64,000 bases of DNA from NCBI GenBank assembly GCA_902581005.1, contig CACHMT010000001.1, positions 175,271 to 239,270 on the forward strand, read 5' to 3'. Position 1 is the stretch's first letter. Every line of letters starts with the position of its first letter. This stretch comes from an uncultured Alphaproteobacteria bacterium (lineage in GTDB: Bacteria; Pseudomonadota; Alphaproteobacteria; Rhodobacterales; Rhodobacteraceae). The position numbers and the translations under genes were made by a program. Below the pieces are notes generated by a model, which had not been told where the DNA came from, did no database searches, and saw only the letters and a list, made by a program, of their open reading frames with translations. Shown in pieces: positions 17,731 to 27,777 of the stretch.

Positions 17731-18828
17731 CTAGCCTGCGTCTAACTCTTCTAGTATTTTGTCGGTCATTTCACTAGTTGAACACAGATGTCCTTGGTCA
17801 CCCATCATGAGATCAGGCGTTCTGTACCCTTTCGCAAGAACCTTTTCTATAGATTTCTCAAGAAGATTGGCATTCTGTGCGTCTGAAAAAGAATACCTCA
17901 AAGCCATTGAAAAGCTTAAAATACACGCTATTGGATTAGCTTTTTCCTGGCCAGAAATATCTGGTGCCGACCCATGTACCGGCTCATACATAGCTCGAGG
18001 CAAACCATTGTTTTTTTTATTTCCCAAACTCGCGGAGGGCAGCATTCCCAAACTACCTGTTAGCATTGCAGCACAGTCAGATAATATATCTCCGAAAAGA
18101 TTATCTGTTACGATCACATCAAACTGTTTAGGATCTCTTACCAACTGCATCGCTCCATTATCAGCATACATATGGCTGAGCTCTACATCCTGATAATCAA
18201 CATGAACCTCGTTAACAACATCTCGCCATAGAACACCGCTCTCCATCACATTGGCTTTTTCCATAGAGCATAATTTTTTATTTCTTTTTAAAGCAAGTTC
18301 AAAGGCACTGATTGCAACCCTGCGTATCTCTGATTCAGTGTATCTTTGTGTATTTACACCAACTCTCTCATTTGAGCCATCAGTATGAATACCACGAGGT
18401 TCTCCGAAATAAATCCCCGATGTAAGCTCTCTTACTATAACAATATCCAGTCCAGAAACTATTTCTCTCTTGAGTGAAGAGAAAGATGCCAGTGCATCAA
18501 AACATTGAGCGGGTCGGATATTGGCAAATAGGTCAAGTTCTTTCCTAAGTCTTAATAGCGCTCGTTCTGGTTTCAAATCGAAACTCAGATTATCGTAATT
18601 AGGGCCACCAACCGCTCCCAGCAAAACAGCATCCACTCCTAGTGCTTTGTTTAAAATCTCTTCTGTAAGAGGAACACCATGTTTATCGTAAGACGCTCCA
18701 CCAACTAAACCTTCTTCAATATCTATTTTTAAATTGCGCTTGTCCTGGAACCAAGAAATAACACGCCTAACCTCAGTCATCACCTCTGGACCAATTCCAT
18801 CTCCTGGAAGAATAAGCAAAGAAAACAT
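17731..18828 (-). CDS. leuB: 3-isopropylmalate dehydrogenase
   Basis: LeuB oxidatively decarboxylates 3-isopropylmalate to 2-oxoisocaproate in leucine synthesis. The protein starts [17 protein letters not shown] and carries the substrate Arg-rich helix [11 protein letters not shown], the metal-binding [10 protein letters not shown], and the NAD motif [19 protein letters not shown] use the ATG at 18826-18828 (365 residues), with an AAGG about 8 bases upstream, rather than the adjacent in-frame TTG. It is the last gene of leuC-leuD-leuB. Confidence 0.96.
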   Translation of the reverse strand: MFSLLILPGDGIGPEVMTEVRRVISWFQDKRNLKIDIEEGLVGGASYDKHGVPLTEEILNKALGVDAVLLGAVGGPNYDNLSFDLKPERALLRLRKELDLFANIRPAQCFDALASFSSLKREIVSGLDIVIVRELTSGIYFGEPRGIHTDGSNERVGVNTQRYTESEIRRVAISAFELALKRNKKLCSMEKANVMESGVLWRDVVNEVHVDYQDVELSHMYADNGAMQLVRDPKQFDVIVTDNLFGDILSDCAAMLTGSLGMLPSASLGNKKNNGLPRAMYEPVHGSAPDISGQEKANPIACILSFSMALRYSFSDAQNANLLEKSIEKVLAKGYRTPDLMMGDQGHLCSTSEMTDKILEELDAG

Positions 18829-18841
18829 CAATTATACCTTT

Positions 18842-19447
18842 TTATGACCAGCTAAATTTATCAGAATATTCTTTTTCAAAGCTACTTATTTTATCCGCAC
18901 TCTTGAGTGTTAATCCGATATCATCTAACCCATTTAATAAGCAATATTTCTTGAACTCATCAACCTCAAAGTCTAATTGGTCTCCATTGTTGCGAACAAT
19001 CTTCTGGTTCTTGAGATCAATTTTCATAATAGATGTTGTTTCCATTTCTGCGTCCTGCAGAAGTATTTGATGCAAATCTTCAGACACAATGATTGGAAGT
19101 ATGCCGTTCTTAAAGCAATTATTAAAAAAAATATCTGCGAAACTTGTTGATATTATGCACTTAATTCCAAAATCCTTTAAAGCCCAAGGCGCATGTTCTC
19201 TCGAAGAACCACAACCAAAGTTAGCTCCGCCTACTATAATTGAGGCTTTTGAATAATGATCCTTATTTAAGATAAAATCTTTTATTTCATTCCCATTTTG
19301 ATCATAACGCATTTCAAAAAAAAGGTTCTCGCCAAGACCAGTCCTCTTAATTGTTTTGAGGAACTGTTTTGGTATTAACATATCAGTATCGATATTTATT
19401 AATGGCATTGGAGCTGCGATGCCTTCAAGTATATTAAACTTTTCCAT
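18842..19447 (-). CDS. leuD: 3-isopropylmalate dehydratase small subunit
   Basis: The 201-residue small subunit has the conserved [14 protein letters not shown] loop and [15 protein letters not shown] substrate-specificity loop of LeuD. With LeuC it isomerises 2- to 3-isopropylmalate. Length is normal for the bacterial type. It lies 12 bp after leuC and 13 bp before leuB, forming one operon. Confidence 0.96.
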   Translation of the reverse strand: MEKFNILEGIAAPMPLINIDTDMLIPKQFLKTIKRTGLGENLFFEMRYDQNGNEIKDFILNKDHYSKASIIVGGANFGCGSSREHAPWALKDFGIKCIISTSFADIFFNNCFKNGILPIIVSEDLHQILLQDAEMETTSIMKIDLKNQKIVRNNGDQLDFEVDEFKKYCLLNGLDDIGLTLKSADKISSFEKEYSDKFSWS

Positions 19448-19459
19448 CAGTGTCTTTCA

Positions 19460-20869
19460 CTAAATATCTCTCACGTCAGTCAATCGGCCAGTTATTGCTG
19501 CTGCTGCTGCCATTGCTGGGCTCATTAAATGAGTACGGCCCCCACGCCCTTGTCGTCCTTCAAAATTTCTATTAGACGTCGCTGCGCATCTTTCCTCAGG
19601 CAACAACTGATCAGGATTCATTGCCAGACACATTGAACAACCTGGCATTCTCCAATCGAAACCAGCCTCTTTTAGTGAATTGGCTATTCCTTCTTCTTCC
19701 GCCTGTTTTTTCACTAATCCGGATCCCGGTACGACCATAGCCTTTATCCCACTCTTTACCTTTTTTCCCTTAACAATCTTTTCTACCTCTCTCAGATCCT
19801 CTATTCGTCCGTTGGTGCAAGAACCAATAAAAACAGCATCAACTTCTATGTCTTGCAATTTCTGGCCTGGCCTTAACCCCATATATTCAAGAGATCTTTT
19901 GGCCGCTTCCACTTTACTTCCTTGAAAATTATCAGGACTTGGTACGAAATCTGTGATAGGAAGAACATCCTCGGGGCTTGTTCCCCAGGTAACAACGGGC
20001 GCAATGTCCTCCGCCTTTAAGAAAATCTCTTTATCAAAATACGCATCTGGATCAGAAAAAAGCGTTTTCCAAAATTTTACAGCCTTATCCCATTTTTCAC
20101 CTTCTGGTGAATTTGGTCTACCCTTTACATAATCTATGGTCTTTTGGTCAGGCGCTATAAGGCCGGCTCTCGCTCCACCTTCAATAGCCATATTGCAAAC
20201 AGTCATTCGCCCTTCCATAGAAAGGCTCTCAATAGCATTTCCACAATATTCGATTACATGTCCAGTGCCACCCGCTGTTCCTGTTTTTCCAATTATTGTA
20301 AGTGTAATATCTTTTGCTGTAACTCCATTGCCCAATTCACCAGAGACCTCCACCTTCATATTTTTTGACTTCTGCTGAATTAATGTCTGCGTTGCAAGGA
20401 CATGCTCTACTTCGGATGTTCCTATGCCGTGCGCTAATGCACCAAAAGCTCCATGCGTTGCCGTATGACTATCCCCACAAACAATTGTCATACCTGGCAA
20501 AGTCCAACCTTGTTCAGGACCAATTATGTGTACTATTCCTTGCCTAATATCATCAACAGCATAATAATGAATGCCAAAATCTCGTGCATTCTTATCCAGA
20601 GTTTCTAACTGTATACGACCTTCTTCACTGCCAAAGTTGGTCAACCGATCAGATGTTGTTGCCACATTATGATCTGGGACCGCGATTGTTTTTTCAGGAG
20701 CACGAACTTTCCTTCCCGCTTCTCTTAGACCCTCAAAAGCCTGAGGACTTGTAACTTCATGCACCAAATGCCTGTCGATGTATATCAGAGAAGTATCATT
20801 TTCTGATTGTATTAAATGGTTATCCCAAATTTTGTCGTATAGAGTTCTACTTTTCGCCATAATTTTCAT
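19460..20869 (-). CDS. leuC: 3-isopropylmalate dehydratase large subunit
   Basis: The 469-residue aconitase-family subunit binds the catalytic [4Fe-4S] cluster through Cys residues in [13 protein letters not shown] and [22 protein letters not shown] and [11 protein letters not shown] are typical LeuC blocks. The first ATG is used; a second ATG three codons later ([12 protein letters not shown]) is the more usual start, and no Shine-Dalgarno settles the choice. It is first in the leuCDB operon. The 166-bp gap upstream shows no leader peptide with leucine codons, so attenuation control is not supported. Confidence 0.96.
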   Translation of the reverse strand: MKIMAKSRTLYDKIWDNHLIQSENDTSLIYIDRHLVHEVTSPQAFEGLREAGRKVRAPEKTIAVPDHNVATTSDRLTNFGSEEGRIQLETLDKNARDFGIHYYAVDDIRQGIVHIIGPEQGWTLPGMTIVCGDSHTATHGAFGALAHGIGTSEVEHVLATQTLIQQKSKNMKVEVSGELGNGVTAKDITLTIIGKTGTAGGTGHVIEYCGNAIESLSMEGRMTVCNMAIEGGARAGLIAPDQKTIDYVKGRPNSPEGEKWDKAVKFWKTLFSDPDAYFDKEIFLKAEDIAPVVTWGTSPEDVLPITDFVPSPDNFQGSKVEAAKRSLEYMGLRPGQKLQDIEVDAVFIGSCTNGRIEDLREVEKIVKGKKVKSGIKAMVVPGSGLVKKQAEEEGIANSLKEAGFDWRMPGCSMCLAMNPDQLLPEERCAATSNRNFEGRQGRGGRTHLMSPAMAAAAAITGRLTDVRDI

Positions 20870-21035
20870 ATCTAAATAAATTTTTTATCAAAATCCAGAA
20901 CTTTTTACTATTTCAGATTTTTGCAAGCTTTAAGACATCAGCCACCTGTAATGGAAAACAAAATAAAAAGTCTTTTCTAGATCCATAATTGCTTGTATTA
21001 GTATGCGCATGAAGATTTATAATATGAAAGACTAA

Positions 21036-21641
21036 ATGAAACTCGGTACTAATAAAATCTCGGCATCCTATTCTAAAAAGCTAGTTTTTAAGATTGCATT
21101 ATATATAGTATTGAGTTTTTTGTTTTTGACAAAAAGTTCCTCTGGGCAGGATAATTTGCGGAAAGCAGAAAAAAGTTTTAGAGACTGGAGCGTTTTCGTA
21201 TCGAAAGAGGACCCCAAAATGTGCTTCATTGCTTCTCAGTCTATCAAAGGTGAAGCATTCAGAAATAATCAAAAGCTCTCATCGGTTAATCGAGAAAAAG
21301 GAACATTGTATATAATTAAGATATTAAATAAAGAGAGCGAATATGAGGGAACATTTTATGCTGGGTATCCTTTACAGGTGGGGTCAAAAGCAGTTCTAGA
21401 AATTGATAATAAGGACAAGATTGTGTTTTTTGCTCATCCATCGCCTAAAGCTAAAGCAGAGAAAGACCATGCATGGGCTCAAAAATTTGATCAAAAAAAA
21501 TTAGTAACTTTTCTTAGGAAAGGTAGCAAGGCAGTAATGAGCGCTATATCTCACCGTAACACTGTTACGAAAGATACATTTATGTTAACGGGTTTTTCCG
21601 ATGCCTTATCGGAATTAGAGAAGCGGTGCAAATTAAATTGA
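21036..21641 (+). CDS. IalB-family exported protein
   Basis: The 201-residue protein has an N-terminal signal peptide (hydrophobic core about 18-33, likely cleavage near SSSGQ) and the invasion-associated locus B domain: FRDWSVFVSKEDPKMCF, then YAGYPLQVGSKA, and a conserved C-terminal Cys (KRCKLN). IalB proteins are common in alphaproteobacteria, mostly periplasmic or outer-membrane associated, and only loosely linked to host invasion; in a free-living organism they probably have an envelope role. It overlaps rlmN by 16 bp. Confidence 0.85.
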   Translation: MKLGTNKISASYSKKLVFKIALYIVLSFLFLTKSSSGQDNLRKAEKSFRDWSVFVSKEDPKMCFIASQSIKGEAFRNNQKLSSVNREKGTLYIIKILNKESEYEGTFYAGYPLQVGSKAVLEIDNKDKIVFFAHPSPKAKAEKDHAWAQKFDQKKLVTFLRKGSKAVMSAISHRNTVTKDTFMLTGFSDALSELEKRCKLN

Positions 21642-22756
21642 CCTTAAAATCGATTTCTCAAGAAAGTAACATTTTAGGGCTCAGTAGAGACGAATTGTTT
21701 TCGCTCGTTTCAGGCTTAGAAACTCACCCAAAAAGAGTATCTATGAGAGTAAGTCAACTCTGGTCTTGGATCTATTGTCATGGAATGACTTCATTTGATA
21801 ATATGACAAATTTAGATAAAAGTCTTCGGTCAAGACTGCAAAAAGTTTTTAATGTTTCACGGCCAGCTATTGAAAAAAAAGAAACCAGCGATGACGGTAC
21901 GATAAAATATTTATTCTGTTTAGAGGACCAAAGCAAAATAGAAACGGTATTTATCCCTGAAGAGAAAAGAAGCACTCTTTGTATTTCTTCACAAGTTGGT
22001 TGTACGTTAAACTGTTCATTTTGTCATACTGGGACTCAAAAATTGGTTAGGAATCTCTCAAGTCAAGAGATTGTAGGTCAAGTCATCGCAGTTTATGATG
22101 ATCTAGGGCTTTGGGAGAAGAAGAGGGTGAACAGTAGTCATTCTTCTTGTTTCGAAATAATTACCAATATTGTTTTCATGGGAATGGGTGAACCTCTTCT
22201 AAATTACGAAGAAGTAAAGAAAGCCTGTTGTATTTTGATGGACAATAAAGGATTGGATTTTTCAAGAAGGAGAATCACCTTATCAACAGCTGGTATTGTT
22301 CCAAAGATAAAGACGGCTCATGAGGAAATCGGCTGTATGATCGCTGTAAGTCTTCACGCGACAGAAAATAAGACAAGGGATATTTTAGTCCCCATTAATA
22401 AAAAGTGGAATCTAGAACAGTTGCTCGGATCCTTGAGAAATGACGTTAAGTTGCGCAATTCGGAACGAGTAACATTTGAATACGTTATGCTTGACGGAAT
22501 TAACGATACAAAAGAGGACGCACATAGGTTAGTAAGATTACTACAAGGTCTTCCTTCTAAGATAAACTTAATACCATTTAATAATTGGACTGGAAGTCAA
22601 TATAAGCGTTCTTCCTTAGATAGAATAAAAGCGTTTAGAGATATTATTATCAAATCAAGATTACCAAGCCCAATTCGAAAACCTCGTGGAGAGGACATTA
22701 TGGCTGCGTGTGGCCAGCTAAAATCTAATTCTGTTAAAGAAAAAGCAACTATATGA
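21626..22756 (+). CDS. rlmN: 23S rRNA / tRNA adenine-C2 methyltransferase RlmN
   Basis: RlmN methylates A2503 of 23S rRNA and A37 of some tRNAs by radical SAM chemistry. The 376-residue protein has the cluster motif CTLNCSFC (Cys126, Cys130, Cys133), the FMGMGEPLLN SAM-binding segment and the second catalytic Cys362 in MAACGQL. The start is a GTG inside the 3' end of the IalB gene, so translation is coupled. Length is typical. It overlaps the next gene by 4 bp. Confidence 0.95.
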   Translation: MQIKLTLKSISQESNILGLSRDELFSLVSGLETHPKRVSMRVSQLWSWIYCHGMTSFDNMTNLDKSLRSRLQKVFNVSRPAIEKKETSDDGTIKYLFCLEDQSKIETVFIPEEKRSTLCISSQVGCTLNCSFCHTGTQKLVRNLSSQEIVGQVIAVYDDLGLWEKKRVNSSHSSCFEIITNIVFMGMGEPLLNYEEVKKACCILMDNKGLDFSRRRITLSTAGIVPKIKTAHEEIGCMIAVSLHATENKTRDILVPINKKWNLEQLLGSLRNDVKLRNSERVTFEYVMLDGINDTKEDAHRLVRLLQGLPSKINLIPFNNWTGSQYKRSSLDRIKAFRDIIIKSRLPSPIRKPRGEDIMAACGQLKSNSVKEKATI

Positions 22757-23253
22757 AAAAAATAAGCAAAAGACGCTTTTTGTTGCTTTCAATTCTATTT
22801 CCTTTCATTTTTTTTAAACCTTCATGGAGTCATCCTAAAAAGCCAAATTTATTGGTGGTATGGAAAAAAAAGAGAGTTCTAGCTCTTTACAGAAACAGTA
22901 AAATAATAAAATCCTATCGAATTCGTTTAGGGTTCAGCCCTCAGGGTCAGAAAGAAAAAGAAGGAGATGGTAAAACCCCAGAGGGTAAATATTACATTAC
23001 ACACAAAAACCCGAACAGTAATTTTTACTTAAGCCTTGGAATAAACTTTCCCAATCAATCTGACAAAAAAAGAGCTCTTCAAAGAGGCTTCAATCCTGGT
23101 AGTGACATTTTTATTCATGGGCTTGGAAAAAAAAATATCCTGTTGCACTATTTTTTTGACTGGACTGAGGGTTGCATTGCGGTAACAAATAAAGAAATAG
23201 AGGAAATTTATAGTTTGGTTGAACCCGGTACCATTATCTACATTTATGCTTAA
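22753..23253 (+). CDS. L,D-transpeptidase (YkuD family)
   Basis: The 166-residue protein has a signal peptide (about 1-26, ending near SWSH) followed by a minimal YkuD domain with GDGKTPEGKYYI and the catalytic block from HGLG to TEGCIAV, placing the catalytic pair at His122 and Cys141. Such enzymes form 3-3 peptidoglycan cross-links or attach lipoproteins to peptidoglycan in the periplasm. The ATG overlaps the rlmN stop by 4 bp. It lacks a LysM or other substrate-binding domain, like many alphaproteobacterial members. Confidence 0.88.
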   Translation: MKKISKRRFLLLSILFPFIFFKPSWSHPKKPNLLVVWKKKRVLALYRNSKIIKSYRIRLGFSPQGQKEKEGDGKTPEGKYYITHKNPNSNFYLSLGINFPNQSDKKRALQRGFNPGSDIFIHGLGKKNILLHYFFDWTEGCIAVTNKEIEEIYSLVEPGTIIYIYA

Positions 23254-23267
23254 ACCTAAACTCGTGA

Positions 23268-23768
23268 CTAAGACTTGCCAATCATCTGTACCCACCAAAC
23301 TTTTCCAGTGCTATCCTGATACCAACTTAGCCCTAGATCGGTCGCAGTGGGGTCCAGAATAATTTCTCTGCCAATATTACTTTTGAACCAGACATTCAAT
23401 ATATCATACTCACCCTCAAACGTCTCCGAAACATTTTCACCAATCACTAAGCCTTCAAAACCTGCAATTTTTGCCCTATCTATCGCTGAAGATGCATCTG
23501 AACCGTAGTTCCAGGCTCGCTGTTGTCTGGCTATGTCAAAAGCGTGTGTCTTCGATGCTGCTGAAAGACTGGATGAGTACTTTAGTGAGGATCTTCCGTT
23601 TTCCAGTCTTAAGGCATTAACCATTTCTAGGTGTCTTGATTTTAAAGCAGTCACGTTAAAGCTAGAAATAACCCCTGACTTTGAGTAACCATGGTAGACG
23701 TCTGTATTTGTACCAACACATCCTACTAAAATAGCCAAAATCAATAGTTTTAATATAATATTATTCAT
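23268..23768 (-). CDS. CAP (SCP/PR-1) domain lipoprotein
   Basis: The 166-residue product begins with a short hydrophobic stretch ending in the lipobox ILVGC (Cys17), so it should be a membrane-anchored lipoprotein. The rest is a compact CAP domain: VNALRLENGRSSLKYSSSL, the conserved His in SKTHAFDIA, IGENVSE and the final VWWVQMIGKS strand. Bacterial CAP proteins are extracytoplasmic and poorly understood; some bind lipids or act on the cell wall. It lies between two L,D-transpeptidase genes, which hints at a cell-envelope role. Confidence 0.85.
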   Translation of the reverse strand: MNNIILKLLILAILVGCVGTNTDVYHGYSKSGVISSFNVTALKSRHLEMVNALRLENGRSSLKYSSSLSAASKTHAFDIARQQRAWNYGSDASSAIDRAKIAGFEGLVIGENVSETFEGEYDILNVWFKSNIGREIILDPTATDLGLSWYQDSTGKVWWVQMIGKS

Positions 23769-23873
23769 ATATCTATAAGTCTTTTGTTCTGATGTTAGAA
23801 ATACTACGTTGATTTTTAATTCATGCGCAATTAGTTGTTTTATAGTAAATAAATTTCAACTATTAATGTAAAA

Positions 23874-24452
23874 ATGACCAAAGCACTCTCCAACATATTA
23901 ATATCATCGCTACTATTATTTGTTTATGCAGTAATAAGCAACCCTATTATTGCCCAGACAGCAGTAGACTTTGGTAAAGATGGAAAACCAAAACACAACA
24001 TTTTCTCATTCAGAGTACAAACTTGGCAGGATCATTTTAAGGATTTGAATAAAGGGGCAATACTTGTTGACACCAAAACGCGATCATTACATTACTGGAG
24101 TAAGAATGGAAAAGAGTATAAGGTCTTTCCAACCTCCGTCCCCCTAAATGAAGAATTGACTCGACTCGGGTATACAAAAGTTACAAAAAAAGTAATTGGA
24201 CCTGAATGGAGGCCTACAAAAAAAATGAGGAAAAGAGATCCTAAGCTCCCTGAGTTTATGCCTCCAGGCCCTGATAATCCTCTGGGATCCCACGCACTTT
24301 ATCTAAGTTGGCCAAGTTATCGTATTCATGGAACAAGCGATACTAGAAAAATTGGAAGGCAAAGCTCCTCTGGATGCATAGGGCTGTATAATGAACAAAT
24401 TGAAGAGCTTTTCAATTTAGTCGAGATTGGAACGCCTGTTAGAATTCTATAG
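23874..24452 (+). CDS. L,D-transpeptidase (YkuD family), second copy
   Basis: The 192-residue protein has a signal peptide (about 1-27, ending near IIAQ) and a YkuD domain with the GPDNPLGSHALYL approach segment and the catalytic block HGTSDTRKIGRQSSSGCIGL, giving His152 and Cys168. It is closer to the ErfK/YbiS type that handles 3-3 cross-links or lipoprotein attachment than the copy at 22753, which is shorter and more divergent. The 3' end overlaps the convergent epimerase gene by 14 bp. Confidence 0.9.
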   Translation: MTKALSNILISSLLLFVYAVISNPIIAQTAVDFGKDGKPKHNIFSFRVQTWQDHFKDLNKGAILVDTKTRSLHYWSKNGKEYKVFPTSVPLNEELTRLGYTKVTKKVIGPEWRPTKKMRKRDPKLPEFMPPGPDNPLGSHALYLSWPSYRIHGTSDTRKIGRQSSSGCIGLYNEQIEELFNLVEIGTPVRIL

Positions 24453-25320
24453 AATTATTGTGAATCGCAAAGAGCCCCTCTTTAAAAGAAGGAAAAGTAA
24501 GCTTATACCCCAATTCATCTTTGAGCCTAGTGTTTGATACTTTTTTTTCTTCTTTATAAAAACTTCTCGCCATTTCACTGACCAAATCACTTTCCAAACT
24601 GACTGTGTGTGGGCATTTTTTTTTAAGTAAACTCGCAGCGAATTGTGCTACATCCAATTGCGTTGCAGGCAAATCGTCAGACAAGTTAAAAATCGTAGCT
24701 TCCGATTTAGAGCTCATAGCCATCTCAATTGCGCCTACTATATCGTCAACATGAATTCTGTTAAACAGATGAGCTGGTTTATTGACTATATAAACTCTTT
24801 CATTTGCCAATAAACGATCAATTAGACTTCTTCCTGGCCCATATATACCTGCCAACCTGAAAATCATAGTTTTTATGGAAAAATTTTCTCCAAATATTAG
24901 CCATGATTTTTCGGCCGCAACTCTTGAAATACTTCTCTCTAGATTTGGTTCGAGCACTGTATCCTCTGTAACCCAGCCACCTTTTTTATCTCCATAAACA
25001 CTAGTTGTTGACAGATATCCTGCCCATTTTATTCTTTCGCTATTTTTTTTGAATAAATACCCATAATTCTCGATAACTGGATCCTTACTATTTTCTGGTG
25101 GAGCCGTGCTCAAAATATATGAATTCTTTCTGAGGATACTCTCAATTTTTTCCTCATCATCGAAAAAAACCGGTGTGGCATTAAGTGATTTAATTTCTTT
25201 GGCCTTTTCCTTGAATCTCGTCGTACAAAACACTTCCCAATTTTTTTTTGAGAATTTCTTGCACATAAATTTAGCTGTGTAACCAAAGCCAAAAATTAAC
25301 AATATATTTTTCTTATTCAT
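24439..25320 (-). CDS. NAD(P)-dependent epimerase-like protein (YeeZ type)
   Basis: The 293-residue protein is an extended short-chain dehydrogenase with a nucleotide loop IFGFGYTAKF, in which the third Gly is replaced by Ala, as in YeeZ-like proteins. It has STTSVYGDKKGGWV around the active site and FNRIHVDDIVGAI. The substrate is unknown. It follows queG with an 8-bp overlap, so the two are coupled, though I know of no functional link. Confidence 0.8.
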   Translation of the reverse strand: MNKKNILLIFGFGYTAKFMCKKFSKKNWEVFCTTRFKEKAKEIKSLNATPVFFDDEEKIESILRKNSYILSTAPPENSKDPVIENYGYLFKKNSERIKWAGYLSTTSVYGDKKGGWVTEDTVLEPNLERSISRVAAEKSWLIFGENFSIKTMIFRLAGIYGPGRSLIDRLLANERVYIVNKPAHLFNRIHVDDIVGAIEMAMSSKSEATIFNLSDDLPATQLDVAQFAASLLKKKCPHTVSLESDLVSEMARSFYKEEKKVSNTRLKDELGYKLTFPSFKEGLFAIHNNSIEF

Positions 25321-26353
25321 TTTTTTTTAACTCAGAAATAGACCAAACAGCTGCTTCAGATATAAAATCTACAGAATGACTTCTAAACCCCTCCAGTAAT
25401 TTTATGTATTCTTTTTTTCCACTATTTCCCATCGCATATATTACATTTCTTAAAAATCTATCTGATCCTAATCTTTTTATTGCGGTTCCACTAAAGTAAT
25501 TCCTGAAGTCACCATCTGAAAAGGTTAGAGCTTTCTCCAAAGCTAAGTCAGAAAAAGTTTCTCTATAATTCTCATTTCTGGTTATTTGTGCAAATTTATT
25601 CCAGGGACAGACAGCTAAACAATCATCGCATCCAAAAACTCTGTTGCCAATTGATGCTCTAAATTGTTTATCTATAGCGCCCTTGTGTTCGATAGTGAGA
25701 TACGCAATGCATTTTCTAGCATCTAGTTTATATGGACCCTCAAAAGCATTAGTGGGACAAATATCTAGACACTTGGTACAAGATCCACAATTATCTTGCT
25801 CTGGTTCATCTGCAAGTAATGATTTATCTATGTACATTACACCGATAAAAAACCAATTTCCCATATTTCTACTCACCAAATTTGTATGTTTGCCTTGCCA
25901 ACCCAAGCCAGATAGTTGTGCTAAAGGTTTTTCCATAACAGGAGCAGTATCGACAAATATTTTTAGCTCACAGTCTAATTTTTTTTTTACCCAAGAGGCT
26001 ACGATCTTTAGCTTAGATTTGACTACTTTATGATAATCTCTTTTCGTGGCATAAACTGATATATTAGATAATTCTTTATCCATCAATTTTTTTAAGGGGT
26101 TTTCCGCCGGAGTATAGTCATCTGTAAATACTAAAATTGATTTAACACTTGGCCACAAATTTTCCGGTGCTATTCGGTCGTTGATCCTTTTCTCCAACCA
26201 ATCCATACCAGCATTCCAATCATTTTTAATGAAGTCCCTAAATCTTTCCTTTATTGTTTGATCAACCTTTAGAGGATCGGTTATACCGACGGCAGAAAAA
26301 CCTGCATCAGAAGCTATCTGCTGAAGTTGTGATTTAAAATCCAATATTTCCAT
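25313..26353 (-). CDS. queG: Epoxyqueuosine reductase QueG
   Basis: QueG reduces epoxyqueuosine to queuosine in tRNA using cobalamin and two [4Fe-4S] clusters. The 346-residue protein has the catalytic Asp135 in VDTAPVMEKPLA, the first ferredoxin motif CGSCTKCLDICP and the second FGCDDCLAVCPW, followed by a HEAT-like C-terminus. Length is normal. It requires cobalamin, so the organism must make or import it. It sits 1 bp after the glutathione transferase gene. Confidence 0.95.
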   Translation of the reverse strand: MEILDFKSQLQQIASDAGFSAVGITDPLKVDQTIKERFRDFIKNDWNAGMDWLEKRINDRIAPENLWPSVKSILVFTDDYTPAENPLKKLMDKELSNISVYATKRDYHKVVKSKLKIVASWVKKKLDCELKIFVDTAPVMEKPLAQLSGLGWQGKHTNLVSRNMGNWFFIGVMYIDKSLLADEPEQDNCGSCTKCLDICPTNAFEGPYKLDARKCIAYLTIEHKGAIDKQFRASIGNRVFGCDDCLAVCPWNKFAQITRNENYRETFSDLALEKALTFSDGDFRNYFSGTAIKRLGSDRFLRNVIYAMGNSGKKEYIKLLEGFRSHSVDFISEAAVWSISELKKNE

Positions 26354-26354
26354 A

Positions 26355-27026
26355 CTAAAAATCTAAGTCACTATAGTGACCTGCCGGCACAAAGCCAGGA
26401 ACTAAGTCCGTTAGCAAACCTGCATTTCTAAAAGCAGGCCTCGATTTAATTTTTGCATACCATTCTTTTATTATTGGCTTAGACTGCCAGTCAATATCTC
26501 CTACATAATCTAGTGCCGAAATATGTCCGGCAGCTGAAAAATCAGCTAATGACATTTTCTCCCCAGCTACCCAATTTCTTTTTTCCAAAAGCCATTCCAA
26601 ATAATCAAAATGAAACTTTATTTTCTTAAGGCCTTCCTTTATTGCACCACTATCAGGTTGACCTAATTTAAAAATCTTTTTGTACACTCTCTCATTAAGT
26701 AAGTTTTTTGTAACTTCATTATAAAATTTATCATCAAACCAAGAGGTTACTCTCCGCGTCTCGAACCTTAGCTTCTTATCGGCCGGAATAAGTTTTGGAA
26801 TTGGGTGAGATTCATCCAAATACTCACATATGGGAGTGCTCTCCGTAAATACACTAGCTCCTTCTTTTAATAATGGCACTTTACCGGAAGGACTAAATCT
26901 TATGAAATCCAATCTTTTTTCCCAAACGGGTTCATCGATTAATTCAACTTCAAGTTTTTTTTCTGCCAAAACCAGTCTTACTTTTCGACAGAATGGTGAC
27001 AGTGCTAAATGGTGGAGTTTTCTCAT
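26355..27026 (-). CDS. Glutathione S-transferase family protein
   Basis: The 223-residue protein has a thioredoxin-like N-terminal domain starting MRKLHHLALSPFCRKVRL, where SPFC supplies a Ser or Cys at the catalytic position, and the glutathione-binding SGKVPLL and ESTPICEYL blocks. The C-terminal helical domain contains the conserved SLADFSAAGHISALDYVGD. The subtype is close to bacterial Beta/Zeta-like transferases. The substrate is unknown. It precedes queG in an apparent operon. Confidence 0.87.
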   Translation of the reverse strand: MRKLHHLALSPFCRKVRLVLAEKKLEVELIDEPVWEKRLDFIRFSPSGKVPLLKEGASVFTESTPICEYLDESHPIPKLIPADKKLRFETRRVTSWFDDKFYNEVTKNLLNERVYKKIFKLGQPDSGAIKEGLKKIKFHFDYLEWLLEKRNWVAGEKMSLADFSAAGHISALDYVGDIDWQSKPIIKEWYAKIKSRPAFRNAGLLTDLVPGFVPAGHYSDLDF

Positions 27027-27058
27027 AGTTAATAAACCTTACTCTAATCCATTTATAA

Positions 27059-27745
27059 TTATAAAAAACAGCTTGATCTGTCATCTTTTTTTAGGAAATT
27101 GATATCTTTTTTTAATCGTGAAATTCTTACTGTAAAATTAGACTGCAGCTTTTTGGGGCTTCGAGTCTTTGGATTTGGAAGCGTCAACGCAATTCGGACT
27201 GATTGCTCTCTGGTGAGTTTATTTGCTGGCTTGTTATAATACTTATCTGAAGCTTGATTAACGCCAAATGTCAGCAGGCTTGTCTCAACAGTGTTTAGAT
27301 ATATTTCGAGAATTCTTCTTTTTGGAATAATGATCTCTATCAAAAAGGTAAAGTACAATTCTATAATTTTTCTTGACCAAGATCTTCCAGACCATAAAAA
27401 AAGATTTTTAGCAAGTTGTTGAGTTATCGTTGACGCGCCTCTCTTTTCCTTTCTTGTAATTACTTTGTAAATCTCTTTTATGTCTAGTCCTAAGTGGTTA
27501 CAAAAATTAGAATCCTCTGTCGCAACCACTGAAAGGGCAATATTTTCGCCCATATTTGAAATTGGAGTCCAACTGTACTCTATTTTTCTTTGAAAAAAAT
27601 TGCTTTCCGAAACCATAAAGCTCGTGAAAGGAGGATTAAAAAATCTAAGTAAAAGAACGGTTGACACAGATAAGAATATAAAGAGCGCACATAATAGTGT
27701 AATCATTCTGGTAATTTTGTATGCTAAATTTTTAATAACGCACAC
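27059..27745 (-). CDS. mtgA: Monofunctional peptidoglycan transglycosylase
   Basis: MtgA polymerises lipid II into glycan strands. The 228-residue protein has one N-terminal membrane helix (about 14-34), the family-51 catalytic motif VVATEDSNFCNHLGLD with Glu77, the RGASTITQQLAKNLFLW motif, and the RILEIYLNTVE motif. The start is taken as GTG; an ATG at codon 14 is possible and neither has a clear Shine-Dalgarno. It lies 32 bp downstream of gltD on the same strand. Confidence 0.92.
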   Translation of the reverse strand: MCVIKNLAYKITRMITLLCALFIFLSVSTVLLLRFFNPPFTSFMVSESNFFQRKIEYSWTPISNMGENIALSVVATEDSNFCNHLGLDIKEIYKVITRKEKRGASTITQQLAKNLFLWSGRSWSRKIIELYFTFLIEIIIPKRRILEIYLNTVETSLLTFGVNQASDKYYNKPANKLTREQSVRIALTLPNPKTRSPKKLQSNFTVRISRLKKDINFLKKDDRSSCFL

Positions 27746-27777
27746 AAAATGTTATTTAAATAGGACAATTTTTTTCC

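Noticed and set aside
17759..18193. 144-codon open frame on the plus strand
   Set aside because: It is antisense to leuB, which is certain; composition and lack of homology mark it as a shadow.
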